Under the pieces are notes generated by a model. That model searched no databases. It worked only from the letters and a program-made list of their open reading frames with translations, and was not told the DNA's origin. This document shows positions 6,595 to 15,271 of a stretch of DNA of 19,933 nt, one piece after another. Both the position numbers and the translations under genes were made by a program. The DNA lies in the NCBI GenBank assembly GCA_038231495.1, contig JBBRLG010000058.1, forward strand, positions 1 to 19,933. Reading direction: 5' to 3'. Every line of letters begins with the position of its first letter. The stretch's first letter is position 1. The DNA is from JBBRLG01 sp038231495. Its GTDB lineage: Bacteria; Planctomycetota; Planctomycetia; Gemmatales; Gemmataceae.

Positions 6595-7737
6595 TTACGC
6601 ACCCAGATGTCTCAACGACTGCTCTACCACATCATACGCCGCGCGCGGCCGCGCGAGCTTTGCGACGTTCGCCTTGAGTTGCGCCAGACGTTTCGCGTCC
6701 TGCAACAATAATTCGACCTTGTAGCGCAGCGTCCCCAGGTTGTTCACCTTGATCGCGGCCCCGTTTTCAAGCAGGAAATCGCTGTTGCGGCTCTCCTGGC
6801 CGGGGATCGGGTTCACGATCACCATCACGGCACCGCGCGCCAGCGTCTCCGAGGTCGTCAACCCGCCGGGCTTGGTCACCACCAGGTCGGCCACGGCCAT
6901 TAGCTCGTCGATCTGGTCCGTGAAACCCAGTATTTTGACGCGGTGCCGCTCCGGTGGTGCGACCGTCGCCAGCTGCGCCTTGACTGCCTCGTTGCGGCCG
7001 GCAATGACGACGAGTTGCATCGGCTTTTCAACTTCGAGCAACGCCCCAAACAGCTTGGCGATCGGACCGACGCCGAAACCGCCCGCCAGTTGCAATACCA
7101 CCGGCCGGTCGGCGGACAACCCTAGCCGTTGCAGGCATTCGCCGCGGTCTTTGGGCTTGCTGAAAACCGGGTGGATCGGGATGCCCGTGACCGTCACGGT
7201 TTCGCGCGGGACGCCCCAGTGGATCAGGTACTCGGCACCCTCGGCGGTGGCGGTGAAGTAGTGGTCGCACGGCTGATTCACCCACAGCCGGTGCGTCTCG
7301 AAATCGGTCGTGGCCGTAACCTGCGGCACGGTCAGTTCGCCCTTGCGCCGCAGCGACGCGATGATCTCCGCCGGCAGGAAGTGCGTGTTGATGACCAGGT
7401 CCCAAGGGTCGTCTTTGAGGAAGCGGATGAACGCGCGCAGGTTCATCTTCTCGACGGCCAGGCGTAACTTGCCGCCGCGGTTGCGGCCCGACCGGCTCGG
7501 CTGGTCCATCAGGTCGTAGAAGTAGCCGAGGACGTGCGGCGCGCGGTTCACGAGGTCCAGGTACGCCTTGCCATACAGCCGGCGAAAGGCGGCGTTGGTC
7601 AACTCCAGCACGTCCACGTTGCGGACCGTGGCCTGGGGCACGACCTCCCGCAGGGCCAGTTCGACGGCCTGGGCGGCCCGCAAGTGGCCGGCCCCAACGG
7701 ACGCGGACAGCACCAAAATCCGGGGTGAAGCGTTCAT
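6595..7737 (-). CDS. GT28 / monogalactosyldiacylglycerol synthase-type glycosyltransferase
   Basis: The protein has 380 aa from the ATG at 7737. Landmarks of the MGDG synthase/MurG-like GT-B fold are clear: SASVGAGHLRAAQAV at 11-25 (the acceptor-side Gly-rich loop of MGDG synthases), GGFGVGPI at 219-226, TKPGGLTTSETLARG at 288-302 and PIPGQESRNSDFL at 310-322 (nucleotide-sugar side). Members transfer galactose or glucose from UDP-sugars to diacylglycerol at the cytoplasmic membrane. The exact sugar and lipid cannot be read from the sequence. The frame is open 51 codons further upstream, but those residues are not conserved-looking and would run into the divergent pseudouridine synthase. The ribosome site is weak (GAG about 10 nt upstream). 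The gene shares a 65-nt spacer with the divergent gene. Confidence 0.85.
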   Translation of the reverse strand: MNASPRILVLSASVGAGHLRAAQAVELALREVVPQATVRNVDVLELTNAAFRRLYGKAYLDLVNRAPHVLGYFYDLMDQPSRSGRNRGGKLRLAVEKMNLRAFIRFLKDDPWDLVINTHFLPAEIIASLRRKGELTVPQVTATTDFETHRLWVNQPCDHYFTATAEGAEYLIHWGVPRETVTVTGIPIHPVFSKPKDRGECLQRLGLSADRPVVLQLAGGFGVGPIAKLFGALLEVEKPMQLVVIAGRNEAVKAQLATVAPPERHRVKILGFTDQIDELMAVADLVVTKPGGLTTSETLARGAVMVIVNPIPGQESRNSDFLLENGAAIKVNNLGTLRYKVELLLQDAKRLAQLKANVAKLARPRAAYDVVEQSLRHLGA

Positions 7738-7764
7738 GGGCGTTCTCGTCTTTCCGGGCCGGGC

Positions 7765-7770
7765 TACAAT
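7765..7770 (+). promoter_or_regulatory. -10 box TACAAT upstream of the pseudouridine synthase gene
   Basis: TACAAT is followed 7 nt later by an ATG (7778) that opens a 14-codon reading frame, and 32 nt later by the GTG start of the real gene. The same hexamer sits at nearly the same distance from the ATG of truD in this window. No good -35 is visible at 16-18 nt. Confidence 0.4.
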
Positions 7771-7777
7771 CAAGCGG

Positions 7778-7822
7778 ATGCGATTACCTGGGAGAGTGTA
7801 CCGTGAAAGGCAGTCCGGGTAA
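7778..7822 (+). CDS. Possible 14-codon upstream ORF overlapping the pseudouridine synthase start
   Basis: The ATG lies at the expected transcription start downstream of TACAAT. It encodes MRLPGRVYRERQSG and stops at TAA (7820-7822), 17 nt inside the GTG-started gene and in a different frame. If it is translated as a leaderless peptide it could tune ribosome entry at the GTG. It is too short to judge by composition, and nothing but position supports it. Confidence 0.25.
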   Translation: MRLPGRVYRERQSG

Positions 7823-8540
7823 ACCGGGTCGGCGCGTGCAGTTGCACCGGGCCGTGTCGAAGCTCGGCCTGGGGTCGCGCACCCAGGCATGGGACTGGGT
7901 CCAGGCCGGCGCGGTGCGCATCGATGGCAAGGTCGTCACCGACCCGCTCATCTGGGTCGATCTGGACCGGCAAGCGGTCACGCGCGACGGCCAGTCGGAA
8001 ATCACTGTCAAGCCGTTGACACTAGCCCTGCACAAGCCGCGGGGCGTGGTCACGACCCGCAGCGACGAGCGTGGGCGGCGCACCGTCTACGACCTGTTGC
8101 CGGCGGGATTGCCGTGGGTCTTTCCGGTGGGCCGGCTCGACGCGGATTCTGAGGGGTTGCTCATCCTGACGAACGATTCGGCCCTGTCCACGCGGCTGAC
8201 GGAGCCGGAGCGGCACGTCCCCAAGACGTATCACGTCACGGTCGCGGGCCGACCGACGCCGGAAGCCTTGGCCGCGTTGCGCAGTGGCGTGAAGCTAGCC
8301 GATGGTCCGACGCGCCCGGCAGGCGTGCGGGTGTTGCGTGAAGCGGTGAAGACGACGCTGCTGGAAGTGGTTTTGACGGAGGGCCGCAACCGGCAACTTC
8401 GGCGCATGGGGGCGGCGGTCGGCCACAAGGTCAAGCGCCTGGTGCGCGTGGCCATCGGCAACTATACCCTCGGCGACCTCGCGCCGGGGCACCACCGAAC
8501 CTTGACCCATGCGGACCTAAAACGGCTGGCAGCGAAATAA
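7803..8540 (+). CDS. RsuA/RluB/RluE/RluF-family rRNA pseudouridine synthase
   Basis: The protein has 245 aa. The GTG start at 7803 has GGGAGAG 6 nt upstream. The in-frame ATG at 7725 would prepend residues encoded by the divergent gene's start and lacks a ribosome site. Residues about 11-60 are an S4 RNA-binding domain (QLHRAVSKLGLGSRTQA...VRIDGKVV). The catalytic domain follows, with KPRGVVTT at 78-85, VGRLDADSEGLLILTND from 109 carrying the nucleophile Asp113, and KTYHVTV and EGRNRQLRRM further on. The domain order is that of RsuA-type synthases, which modify single uridines in 16S or 23S rRNA. It most resembles RluB (23S helix 89 region), but the target cannot be fixed by eye. The last two codons and the stop lie inside a palindromic repeat. 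Confidence 0.9.
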   Translation: MKGSPGKPGRRVQLHRAVSKLGLGSRTQAWDWVQAGAVRIDGKVVTDPLIWVDLDRQAVTRDGQSEITVKPLTLALHKPRGVVTTRSDERGRRTVYDLLPAGLPWVFPVGRLDADSEGLLILTNDSALSTRLTEPERHVPKTYHVTVAGRPTPEALAALRSGVKLADGPTRPAGVRVLREAVKTTLLEVVLTEGRNRQLRRMGAAVGHKVKRLVRVAIGNYTLGDLAPGHHRTLTHADLKRLAAK

Positions 8541-8646
8541 GAATTGAACCACGGAATACACGGAAAACACGGAAAAAAGACAGAAGACCAATGCCAATTC
8601 TTTCCGTCTTTTTCCCGTGTTTTCCGTGGTTCAATTCTTATTTCGC
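8532..8646. repeat. Palindromic extragenic repeat between convergent genes, terminator-like
   Basis: Perfect 25-bp arms (8532-8556 and 8622-8646) enclose an imperfectly paired centre built of CACGGAAA-type units and their complement. The arms include the stop codons and the last two sense codons of both flanking genes, so both proteins end in Ala-Lys. Repeats of the ACCACGGAA-CACGGAAA type are, from memory, common between genes in planctomycete and related environmental genomes. It very likely folds into a long hairpin serving both converging transcripts; the A/T-rich runs flank the centre. Confidence 0.75.
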
Positions 8647-11600
8647 GTTGACGACCGCCGGCATTTTCAGGACGAAGCTCTTGTTCGGCTCGTCCGTGCC
8701 GGTGCGGACGGCACCGGTGCCGACTGCGATCGACTGACCATCCGGCGCGATTGCTAGCGCGAAGAACGTACCCAGCGGCAACGCCTCGCCCGACAGCAGC
8801 TTGCCGTCCGCCGCGCTCCACACCGCCAGGTAGCCGCTGCCCTTGGGGGCGCCACCCACGCTGAGCAGGAATTTGCCGTCCTTGGTGTAACGCAGGCCGT
8901 ACACCCAGCCAGGGTGCGCCTGCGGCGGCGACGGCACCGCACCCGGTTTCAAGTTGGGGTTGGTCAGTTCCAGCGCGACGTTGCCGTCGGCCACGGTCCA
9001 AATTTTGATCGCCTTGTCCGTGCTGCTGCCGGAGGCCAGCTTGGTGCCGTCGGGACTGAACGCGGCGCAGAAGATGCCGTCGCGGTGGCCCTTCTCGAAG
9101 TCCTTCTCCTTGTACCCCTTGAACTCGCGCACCAGGACGCCGCTCGTCGCGTCCCACAGCTTCAGGGTGCGGTCGGCACTGCCCGACAGCACGTTCTTGC
9201 CGTCCGGCGACCACAGCACGCAGTAGATCGGCGACGCGCTCGGCGGCATCGCGATCAGGTGGGCGTTGATCTCTTTCAGGGCCGTGCCCTTGGCAACGTC
9301 CCAGATGCGCAACTTGCCGTCGTGACAGCCCGTTAGCAGTTGGGTGCCGGTCGCGTTGAACGCCACGGCATCAACGAGGTTGGGATGCGCAAAAGATTTC
9401 GTCGGCGCGTCCGCCGCCGCCTTCCAGACCTTGATCGACTTGTCGGCACCCGCGGAATAGATCGTCGCGTTGTCCGCCGCAATGACCACTTCGTTCGCCG
9501 CGGCCGCGTGGCTGAACGTCTGCAACGACTTGCCGAAGTCCACGATGGGCTGGCCGGGGTTGTAGTTGACGCTCCACGTCTGGACGGATTTGTCCTCGCA
9601 CGCGCCGGCGAGTACGAGGTTGTTCGCGCTGAAGGCCAGGCCGCGCACCGGGCCGTTAGCAGTCAACGTACCGATGCGCTTGCCGTCGGCGACCGTGTGC
9701 AGGTAGACGTTTTTGTCGGCGCTGCCGACCGCGACGAGCGTGCCGTTCTTGGAGACGGCCAGCGCCTGCACCGCCCCGGTGGGGCCGTCGAAAACGCGGG
9801 TTTCCAGCGTGGCGTTGCCGTTGTACAGGCGCACCTTCTTGTCGTCGCCGCCGACGAACAGTTGCGCGCCGCTGGGCGTGACGGCCAACGACCGCAAGGG
9901 CGTGCCGACCGGGATGACTTGTGTCACCGTGATCTGGTGGACCGTGACCGTCTTGTCCGCGCCGCCGGCCACGACGTTCGTGTTGTTGGTGTGGAAGACG
10001 ACCGAGCGCACCGGACCGGCCTGCGGGAACGACTGGATTTCGATACCCTTCGCCGCGTCCCAGACGCGCGTCTGGTTGTCCGCGCCGGCGGTCGCGATCT
10101 TCGTCTTATCGACGCTGAAAGACAGCCCGTTTACGTCCGCGGGATGCGTCAGCGCCAGAACCTCCTTACCGTCGGCGAGGTTCCAGACCTTGACGACCTT
10201 GCCGGCCGCCGCGCCGACCTGGGAGAAGTCACGGCTAAAGGCGAGGCCGTTGACCGGGGCTTCGAGCGGGCCAAACGTCTTGGCTACCTTGCCCGTGGCC
10301 AGATCCCAGAGCTTGACGGTTTTGTCCGCACCGCCGGTGAGGATTTGCGTGCCGTTGCTGTGATACAGCACTCCGGCCACGCCGCCGGCGTGTGCGTCCA
10401 GGGCACCGAGAACATTGAGGTCGGCCAGGCGGACCGTCTTGTCGAGGCTGGCGGAAAAAACGGTGCGATTGTCGGCGAGGAACGCCAGCGAACGCACGGC
10501 GCCCGTATGTTCGGTCAGCGTCTGCAACTCCTTGCCGCTGGCCACGTCGTAGATGTGAATTTGCGTGCCGGCTGGGTCCGTGACCGACGCGCCGACGCGC
10601 GTGCCGTTCGGGCTGACGGCAACCGCACTCGCGGCGGCGGGCAGTGGAATGACGACGGGCTTGGGCGGCTCCTTGGCACCGGCAACCGGGACGGGCCAGA
10701 GCTTGATGTTCTTATCGGCCCCGGTCGAAACGATCTTGGTGCCGTCGGCGGTGATGGCCACGCCGGTGACCGCCCCCTCGTTGGCCGGCAGCGCGTAGAG
10801 GTTCTTGCCGTCCGCGGCGTTCCACACCTGCACCGTCTTGTCGTCGCTGCCGGAGATCACCTGGTCGCCTTTGGCGTTGAACGTCGCCTGATTTACCGCG
10901 CCGGCGTGGTTGGCTTGCCAAAGGAGGGCGGAAGTCCAGGCCCGTGCCGTCTTGTCGGCACTGGCGGTGAAGACGCGCTTGCCGTCGCCGTGGAAGGTCA
11001 CGGCCAGCACCGCGCCGTCGTGCGGGAAGAACTCCAGCAACTTGCCGTCCAGGCCGTAAACCGTGGCGCGGTTGTTCGCGCCGCCGACCGCCAGCCGGTT
11101 GCCGTCCGGGCTGAAACTGACGCTTTTTACCTCCGCCACGGTGGCGATCGTCGCCACGTTCTTGTTGTCGGCCAGCGTCCAGACTTTGACGGTCTTGTCC
11201 GCGCCGCCGCTGGCGAGCTTCGTACCGTCCTTGCTCAACGCCAAACTCGTTACGGGGCCGGCGTGGTCCAGCTTGGCCTTGGACGCGCCGTCGGCGACGT
11301 TCCAAACCTGGACCGTCTTGTCCGCGCTGCCGGCGATGATCTGGTCGCCCTTGGCATTGTAAAGCAGCGCGTTGACCGGGCCGGTGTGGCCGGCGATGGC
11401 CTTGCCCGGCATGAGGGTCGTCAGGTCGAAAGTCTGGATGGAATTGTCGGCCATGCCCGCGGCGATGAATTTGCCGTCCGGGCTAAAGGCGACGCTGTTG
11501 ACGGCCGCGGACAGGTTAGCGAACTTCTTGACCTCCTTGGCGTCCGCCGTGGTCCACACGGTCAGCGACTTGTCCGCGCCGCCCGCCGCCACCTTGGTCC

Positions 11601-13329
11601 CATCGACGCTGAGCGCGACCGCGTTGACCGCGAGCGTGTTGCCGGGAAACGGCCGTTCGACCATGCCGGTAGCGAGGTTCCAGAGGCGCACCGTTTTGTC
11701 GGTGCAGCCGGTGAGCAGCTTGGTGCCGTCGGCGCTGAGCGCGGCACTGGTCACCTGGTCGGGGTGGGCATACAGCTTCGGTGCCGCGGCCGGGAGTTGC
11801 CAGAGTTTCAAACTGCCGTCCGCCGACGCCGACAGCAGTTGTTGGGCGCTGGGGTGGAACTGGAGCGACGTCACCGCGCCGCCGTGGCCGCCGATGGCCT
11901 CGGTCTGCTGGCCGTTGGCCTGGTTCCAGAAGCGCAGCACGCCGTCGTCGCCCGCCGAGACGAGGACCTGGCCGGCCGCGTTGACCGCCACGGCCGTCAC
12001 CGGCGACGGGTGGCCGGTGAACTGGCGCTCGGGCATCGCGGGTTTGGACAGGTCCCAGCTGCGCACGATCTTGTCGGCCCCCGCCGTGAACGCGCGTTTG
12101 CCGTCCGCCGTCAGCACCGCCATGTTGACCGCATCGGAGTGGGCCAGCGACCGGGTCGCGACCGGCGGCAACGACCACCACTTGACCAGGCCGTCCGCAC
12201 CGCCGGTCAGCAGCTGGTTGCCCGCGGGATTGAAGGCGACGCTGTTCACCGCGCCGCCGTGGGCCACCTGTTCGCTCAGCAGTTTGCCGTCGGGGCCGTT
12301 CCAAACGTAGACGCGCTGGTTCGCCGTGCCGCCCGCGATCAACGCACCGTTGGCCGAAATTGCGGTCGCGACGACTGCCGCGGTCGGGCCGGCGAGGGGC
12401 CGCACTTGCTGCCCGTTCGCCAGGGTCGAGACGCGCACACTCTTGTCGGCACTGGCCGAGATAATTTGCGAATTGTCGGCGGACAGGGCGAGCGCGGTTA
12501 CGGCATCGCCATGCGCCGCGGCCAACGGGCGCGAGGCGACTGGCGGTGCCGTCCAGAACTTGAGGTTGCCGTCTTCGCTAATCGTGTACACCGTCGTGTT
12601 GTTCGGGTTGACCGCCACGCCCGTCACCTTGGCCGTGTGCGCGCCGACCACCGCCCCGGCCTGGCCGTTCGCCGGGTTCCAGAAACGTAGCGTCTTGTCG
12701 GCGCCGCACGACACGAGGATTTGGCCGTTCGCACTGTAGGCCACGCCCGTCACCGGCCCGGCGTGGCCGGTGAGGGTGAACGCCTCCTTGCCGTCGGCGG
12801 TGTTCCACACTTTCACGAGTCCGTCCTTGCCCGCGCCGGCGATCTTGAGACCATCAGGACTGAGGGCGAGGGCGTTGACCGCGTCGGCCTGGACGAGTTC
12901 GCGGAGCGCACTCGTCGTCGGCAGGTCCCATATTTTCGCCGTGTTGTCCGAGCTACCGGTCGCCAGCATGGTGCCGTCGTTGCTGACCGCGACGTTGAGG
13001 ATCAGGTTCGTGTGGCCCGGCGCGCCGCCCCATTCGAGGACTTTGTCCTTCTCGATCTTGGCGGGAAAGCCGAAGGTGCGAACCTCCTTGCCGGTCGCCG
13101 TTTCCCACATCTTGACCGTCTTGTCGAAGCTGCCGGTCAGGACGTACTTGCCGTCGGGCGTGTAGGCGACCGAGTAGACCGCCTCGGTGTGTCCTTTGAG
13201 GGTGGCGGCGACGTTGGCCGGCGGCACCGGCTCGTCGGCGGCGCTGGAGAAGGAGAACGCGAGCAGGAAAAGAAACAGCGCGAGTGCGGTGAAGCGCGTC
13301 ACGGGCAAAGAGGTGACGAAACGGCACAT
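8638..13329 (-). CDS. Giant exported WD40-repeat protein (1563 aa, about 35 repeats)
   Basis: The ATG at 13329 is preceded by GGAGG 11 nt upstream and opens a signal peptide (hydrophobic residues 13-28, cleavage near SSA-A at 30-31). The rest of the protein is WD40 repeats of about 40 residues, typically H-GAV-SVAFSPDG-KLLTGGADKTVKVWDLATGK. Reading through, I count about 35 repeats with no other domain. That fits five seven-bladed beta-propellers in a row. Several repeats are degenerate at the Trp (VSTL, HQIT, ADLN variants) and the last is interrupted by an acidic loop. There is no kinase, protease or membrane domain. WD40 propellers are protein-binding scaffolds; an extracytoplasmic one of this size is typical of large planctomycetes. 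Partners are unknown. The gene ends inside the palindromic repeat shared with the pseudouridine synthase gene. Confidence 0.92.
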   Translation of the reverse strand: MCRFVTSLPVTRFTALALFLFLLAFSFSSAADEPVPPANVAATLKGHTEAVYSVAYTPDGKYVLTGSFDKTVKMWETATGKEVRTFGFPAKIEKDKVLEWGGAPGHTNLILNVAVSNDGTMLATGSSDNTAKIWDLPTTSALRELVQADAVNALALSPDGLKIAGAGKDGLVKVWNTADGKEAFTLTGHAGPVTGVAYSANGQILVSCGADKTLRFWNPANGQAGAVVGAHTAKVTGVAVNPNNTTVYTISEDGNLKFWTAPPVASRPLAAAHGDAVTALALSADNSQIISASADKSVRVSTLANGQQVRPLAGPTAAVVATAISANGALIAGGTANQRVYVWNGPDGKLLSEQVAHGGAVNSVAFNPAGNQLLTGGADGLVKWWSLPPVATRSLAHSDAVNMAVLTADGKRAFTAGADKIVRSWDLSKPAMPERQFTGHPSPVTAVAVNAAGQVLVSAGDDGVLRFWNQANGQQTEAIGGHGGAVTSLQFHPSAQQLLSASADGSLKLWQLPAAAPKLYAHPDQVTSAALSADGTKLLTGCTDKTVRLWNLATGMVERPFPGNTLAVNAVALSVDGTKVAAGGADKSLTVWTTADAKEVKKFANLSAAVNSVAFSPDGKFIAAGMADNSIQTFDLTTLMPGKAIAGHTGPVNALLYNAKGDQIIAGSADKTVQVWNVADGASKAKLDHAGPVTSLALSKDGTKLASGGADKTVKVWTLADNKNVATIATVAEVKSVSFSPDGNRLAVGGANNRATVYGLDGKLLEFFPHDGAVLAVTFHGDGKRVFTASADKTARAWTSALLWQANHAGAVNQATFNAKGDQVISGSDDKTVQVWNAADGKNLYALPANEGAVTGVAITADGTKIVSTGADKNIKLWPVPVAGAKEPPKPVVIPLPAAASAVAVSPNGTRVGASVTDPAGTQIHIYDVASGKELQTLTEHTGAVRSLAFLADNRTVFSASLDKTVRLADLNVLGALDAHAGGVAGVLYHSNGTQILTGGADKTVKLWDLATGKVAKTFGPLEAPVNGLAFSRDFSQVGAAAGKVVKVWNLADGKEVLALTHPADVNGLSFSVDKTKIATAGADNQTRVWDAAKGIEIQSFPQAGPVRSVVFHTNNTNVVAGGADKTVTVHQITVTQVIPVGTPLRSLAVTPSGAQLFVGGDDKKVRLYNGNATLETRVFDGPTGAVQALAVSKNGTLVAVGSADKNVYLHTVADGKRIGTLTANGPVRGLAFSANNLVLAGACEDKSVQTWSVNYNPGQPIVDFGKSLQTFSHAAAANEVVIAADNATIYSAGADKSIKVWKAAADAPTKSFAHPNLVDAVAFNATGTQLLTGCHDGKLRIWDVAKGTALKEINAHLIAMPPSASPIYCVLWSPDGKNVLSGSADRTLKLWDATSGVLVREFKGYKEKDFEKGHRDGIFCAAFSPDGTKLASGSSTDKAIKIWTVADGNVALELTNPNLKPGAVPSPPQAHPGWVYGLRYTKDGKFLLSVGGAPKGSGYLAVWSAADGKLLSGEALPLGTFFALAIAPDGQSIAVGTGAVRTGTDEPNKSFVLKMPAVVNAK

Positions 13330-13557
13330 GATAAAGGCAACCTCCGTTAAGGTGCGTAGTCAGTGGGAGCGAGCCGGCGGGGGGGCAATACGCCACTGCG
13401 GCAGCGGGGCATCGTGGCGGGTGTAGTGTCTCACGCGCGGCGGAGACTGTCAACCGCCGCTCCGATGGCTCACGGCCGTGGCTCCCACTCCGCCGACGCG
13501 CCCTGCCGGGGGCGCTCGCACTCGCCTTGCCAGCTGCCAGCCAAGATATTGGCACGC
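13330..13557. other. Spacer upstream of the WD40 gene with small inverted repeats
   Basis: There is no coding frame of its own. It holds the leader of the - strand WD40 gene (GGAGG at 13341-13345 on the - strand), a 7-bp inverted repeat (13437-13443 with 13454-13460) and a 10-bp palindrome CACGGCCGTG at 13471-13480. These may end transcription from the upstream - strand ORF. I see no clear promoter. Confidence 0.4.
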
Positions 13558-15207
13558 TCAAGTCTCAGCGGTGTATTCGGCAACCGGCAACTCGCTCAGG
13601 AGTCGGCGGTTCGCCTCGAAACCCTTGACGGCCCGTTCAAAGGAGCCGCTGGTCTTCGTGAGCACCAAGGAATAGGGGCTACCCTTGCGCTCCACGGCAT
13701 GTTTGACATCGCACTGATGGCGGGCAATGACGCCGATCAGATGCTGGCGCGCGGCTTCAGGGGCCGGAATGCGTCCGACCTCGTTCGCGGGGTCGGCCAG
13801 AAAGGCTTTGAGCCGGGCACAGTATGGGCACGTGCAAGCCACGTCCGCCGGGCGAACCCAATCGGTCGGCCGCACCGGTTGCCTGGCGACGGCCGATTCG
13901 AGCTGTTGTCGGACGGTGACCAGCCAAGACGCCAGTTGCGGATGGACCGAGCCGAACTGCTTCTGCGACCACGGTATCAACGATTTCAGGCAGGAAACCT
14001 GGCAGTCGTCCAGGCTGAATTCGTCCGGCGATTGCTGGACGAAGTGTATCACGTGCGACAGGTCTTTGTCCCGACCGTTTGCCGCCAACGCCATGAGCAA
14101 CAACGGAAGCGACGTTTCGGAAACGGAAGTTTCCCGGCGACGATGCGGCGCGTAATACGTCGGTCGTGGCGGACGCGGTTCACAGAATCGTGCAACCGCC
14201 AGCGCACACAATTCGTGGGCGAGTGCCGACTTGTCCGGGTCTGCCGTCTTGTCGCAACAGAAGGCGGAGAGCCAATCGATGTCGCGGAACGCGATTTCCT
14301 GGCGGCCATTTGTGTCCGACCGCGATGAGATCAGTCGCTTCAATTCCTGGGCGAATGCGTTCCATCCGAACGCGCGGCACGCAGCCACGACGAATGAATG
14401 CAGTGGCGGCGTGTTATCCCAGTCAGCCAATTTGGACAGGAACCGTGCGATCGTGTCCCGATCGTGCAGCGTCAGAAGGTGTTCCAGGAAGTCATCGTTC
14501 GGCGATTGTTCTTGGCTTGCGGGATGTCCGAATCCGGTGGTTTGGTGTGGCCCCGCGGCAACGATCGCGCGGGCGAATCGAATGCAGTCGGCGCAGGCCG
14601 CTTCGAGCCGTTTCTTGGGCGTCTTGGCCAGCTTGGCCGCCATCGAACAGAACAACGGGACGCTGTCGGTCTCACCGGAACTCGCGACCACGTCGAAGTG
14701 ATGTTCGCGCTGCCAGACGACGATCACTGACCGATGATACCAGCGGTCGAGTGTGTTGCCGGCATTGCCCGTATAGCCTTCAAACTCCTCGGAAGTCGGC
14801 TTCCAGTCGTCGATCGGCGCCGACGCAACGATGGCCGACAGATCGAAAGCGATGTTTCCCCAAGGCTGCTTCTTGCCGCGGATGTCGGTCCACTGAGTCC
14901 CGCTCAATTCATCTTCGTAAGTCTCACCAATTTCGAGAACACGCCGCGGCGCTCGGTAGCCGCGCGAATAACTTCTTTCAAAACTGCCGTCGTCCGCAAA
15001 CTGCAACAGATGGCGTGAAACCTGCGCCAGATGCACGATGCAATCCGTCTTTTCCGCCGCCGCCGCCACCAGGTCCGCGAGCTGTCGATCCCCTCCTTTC
15101 AGCAAATCCAGCGACAAGCCGCGCTGGGTGTAGTGATGTTCCAGCGCGAAGACCAGCGGCTTCGCCGGCTGGGTCCCGACCCACGATCCGATCGATTCCG
15201 CCAGCAC
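13558..15207 (-). CDS. C-terminal part of a 2OG-Fe(II) oxygenase-type protein, catalytic domain missing (probable pseudogene fragment)
   Basis: An open frame of 549 codons, starting formally at GTG 15207 but with no ribosome site there. The same frame reads about 20 codons further back (VLKPKRAEPS) to a TGA. I recognise the sequence as the C-terminal two thirds of large planctomycete/fungal-type 2OG-Fe(II) oxygenase proteins: LEHHYTQRGLSLDLLKG at 22-38, GYTGNAGNTLDRWYHR at 144-159, and a C-terminal block beginning WVRPADVACTCPYC (cysteines 458, 460, 463) and ending in GSPYSLVLTKT. The dioxygenase core, with its HxD...H iron site, should precede VLKPKR and is absent. The N-terminal part survives as the ORF at 15363-15668. 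The long intact frame suggests a recent loss or some retained role. The family call is from memory. Confidence 0.65.
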   Translation of the reverse strand: MLAESIGSWVGTQPAKPLVFALEHHYTQRGLSLDLLKGGDRQLADLVAAAAEKTDCIVHLAQVSRHLLQFADDGSFERSYSRGYRAPRRVLEIGETYEDELSGTQWTDIRGKKQPWGNIAFDLSAIVASAPIDDWKPTSEEFEGYTGNAGNTLDRWYHRSVIVVWQREHHFDVVASSGETDSVPLFCSMAAKLAKTPKKRLEAACADCIRFARAIVAAGPHQTTGFGHPASQEQSPNDDFLEHLLTLHDRDTIARFLSKLADWDNTPPLHSFVVAACRAFGWNAFAQELKRLISSRSDTNGRQEIAFRDIDWLSAFCCDKTADPDKSALAHELCALAVARFCEPRPPRPTYYAPHRRRETSVSETSLPLLLMALAANGRDKDLSHVIHFVQQSPDEFSLDDCQVSCLKSLIPWSQKQFGSVHPQLASWLVTVRQQLESAVARQPVRPTDWVRPADVACTCPYCARLKAFLADPANEVGRIPAPEAARQHLIGVIARHQCDVKHAVERKGSPYSLVLTKTSGSFERAVKGFEANRRLLSELPVAEYTAET

Positions 15208-15271
15208 GTCGGCGGGAGTCGCCCGTTTTCCGGCAGCGGACGGCTCCGCACGCTTCGGCTTCAGTACGCTT

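Noticed and set aside
9340..12690. A 1116-codon open frame on the + strand, antisense to the WD40 gene
   Set aside because: It mirrors the repeat codon pattern of the WD40 gene, is dominated by Arg, Val, Ala and Asp, and has no ribosome site or recognisable domain. It is a shadow of a GC-rich repetitive gene.
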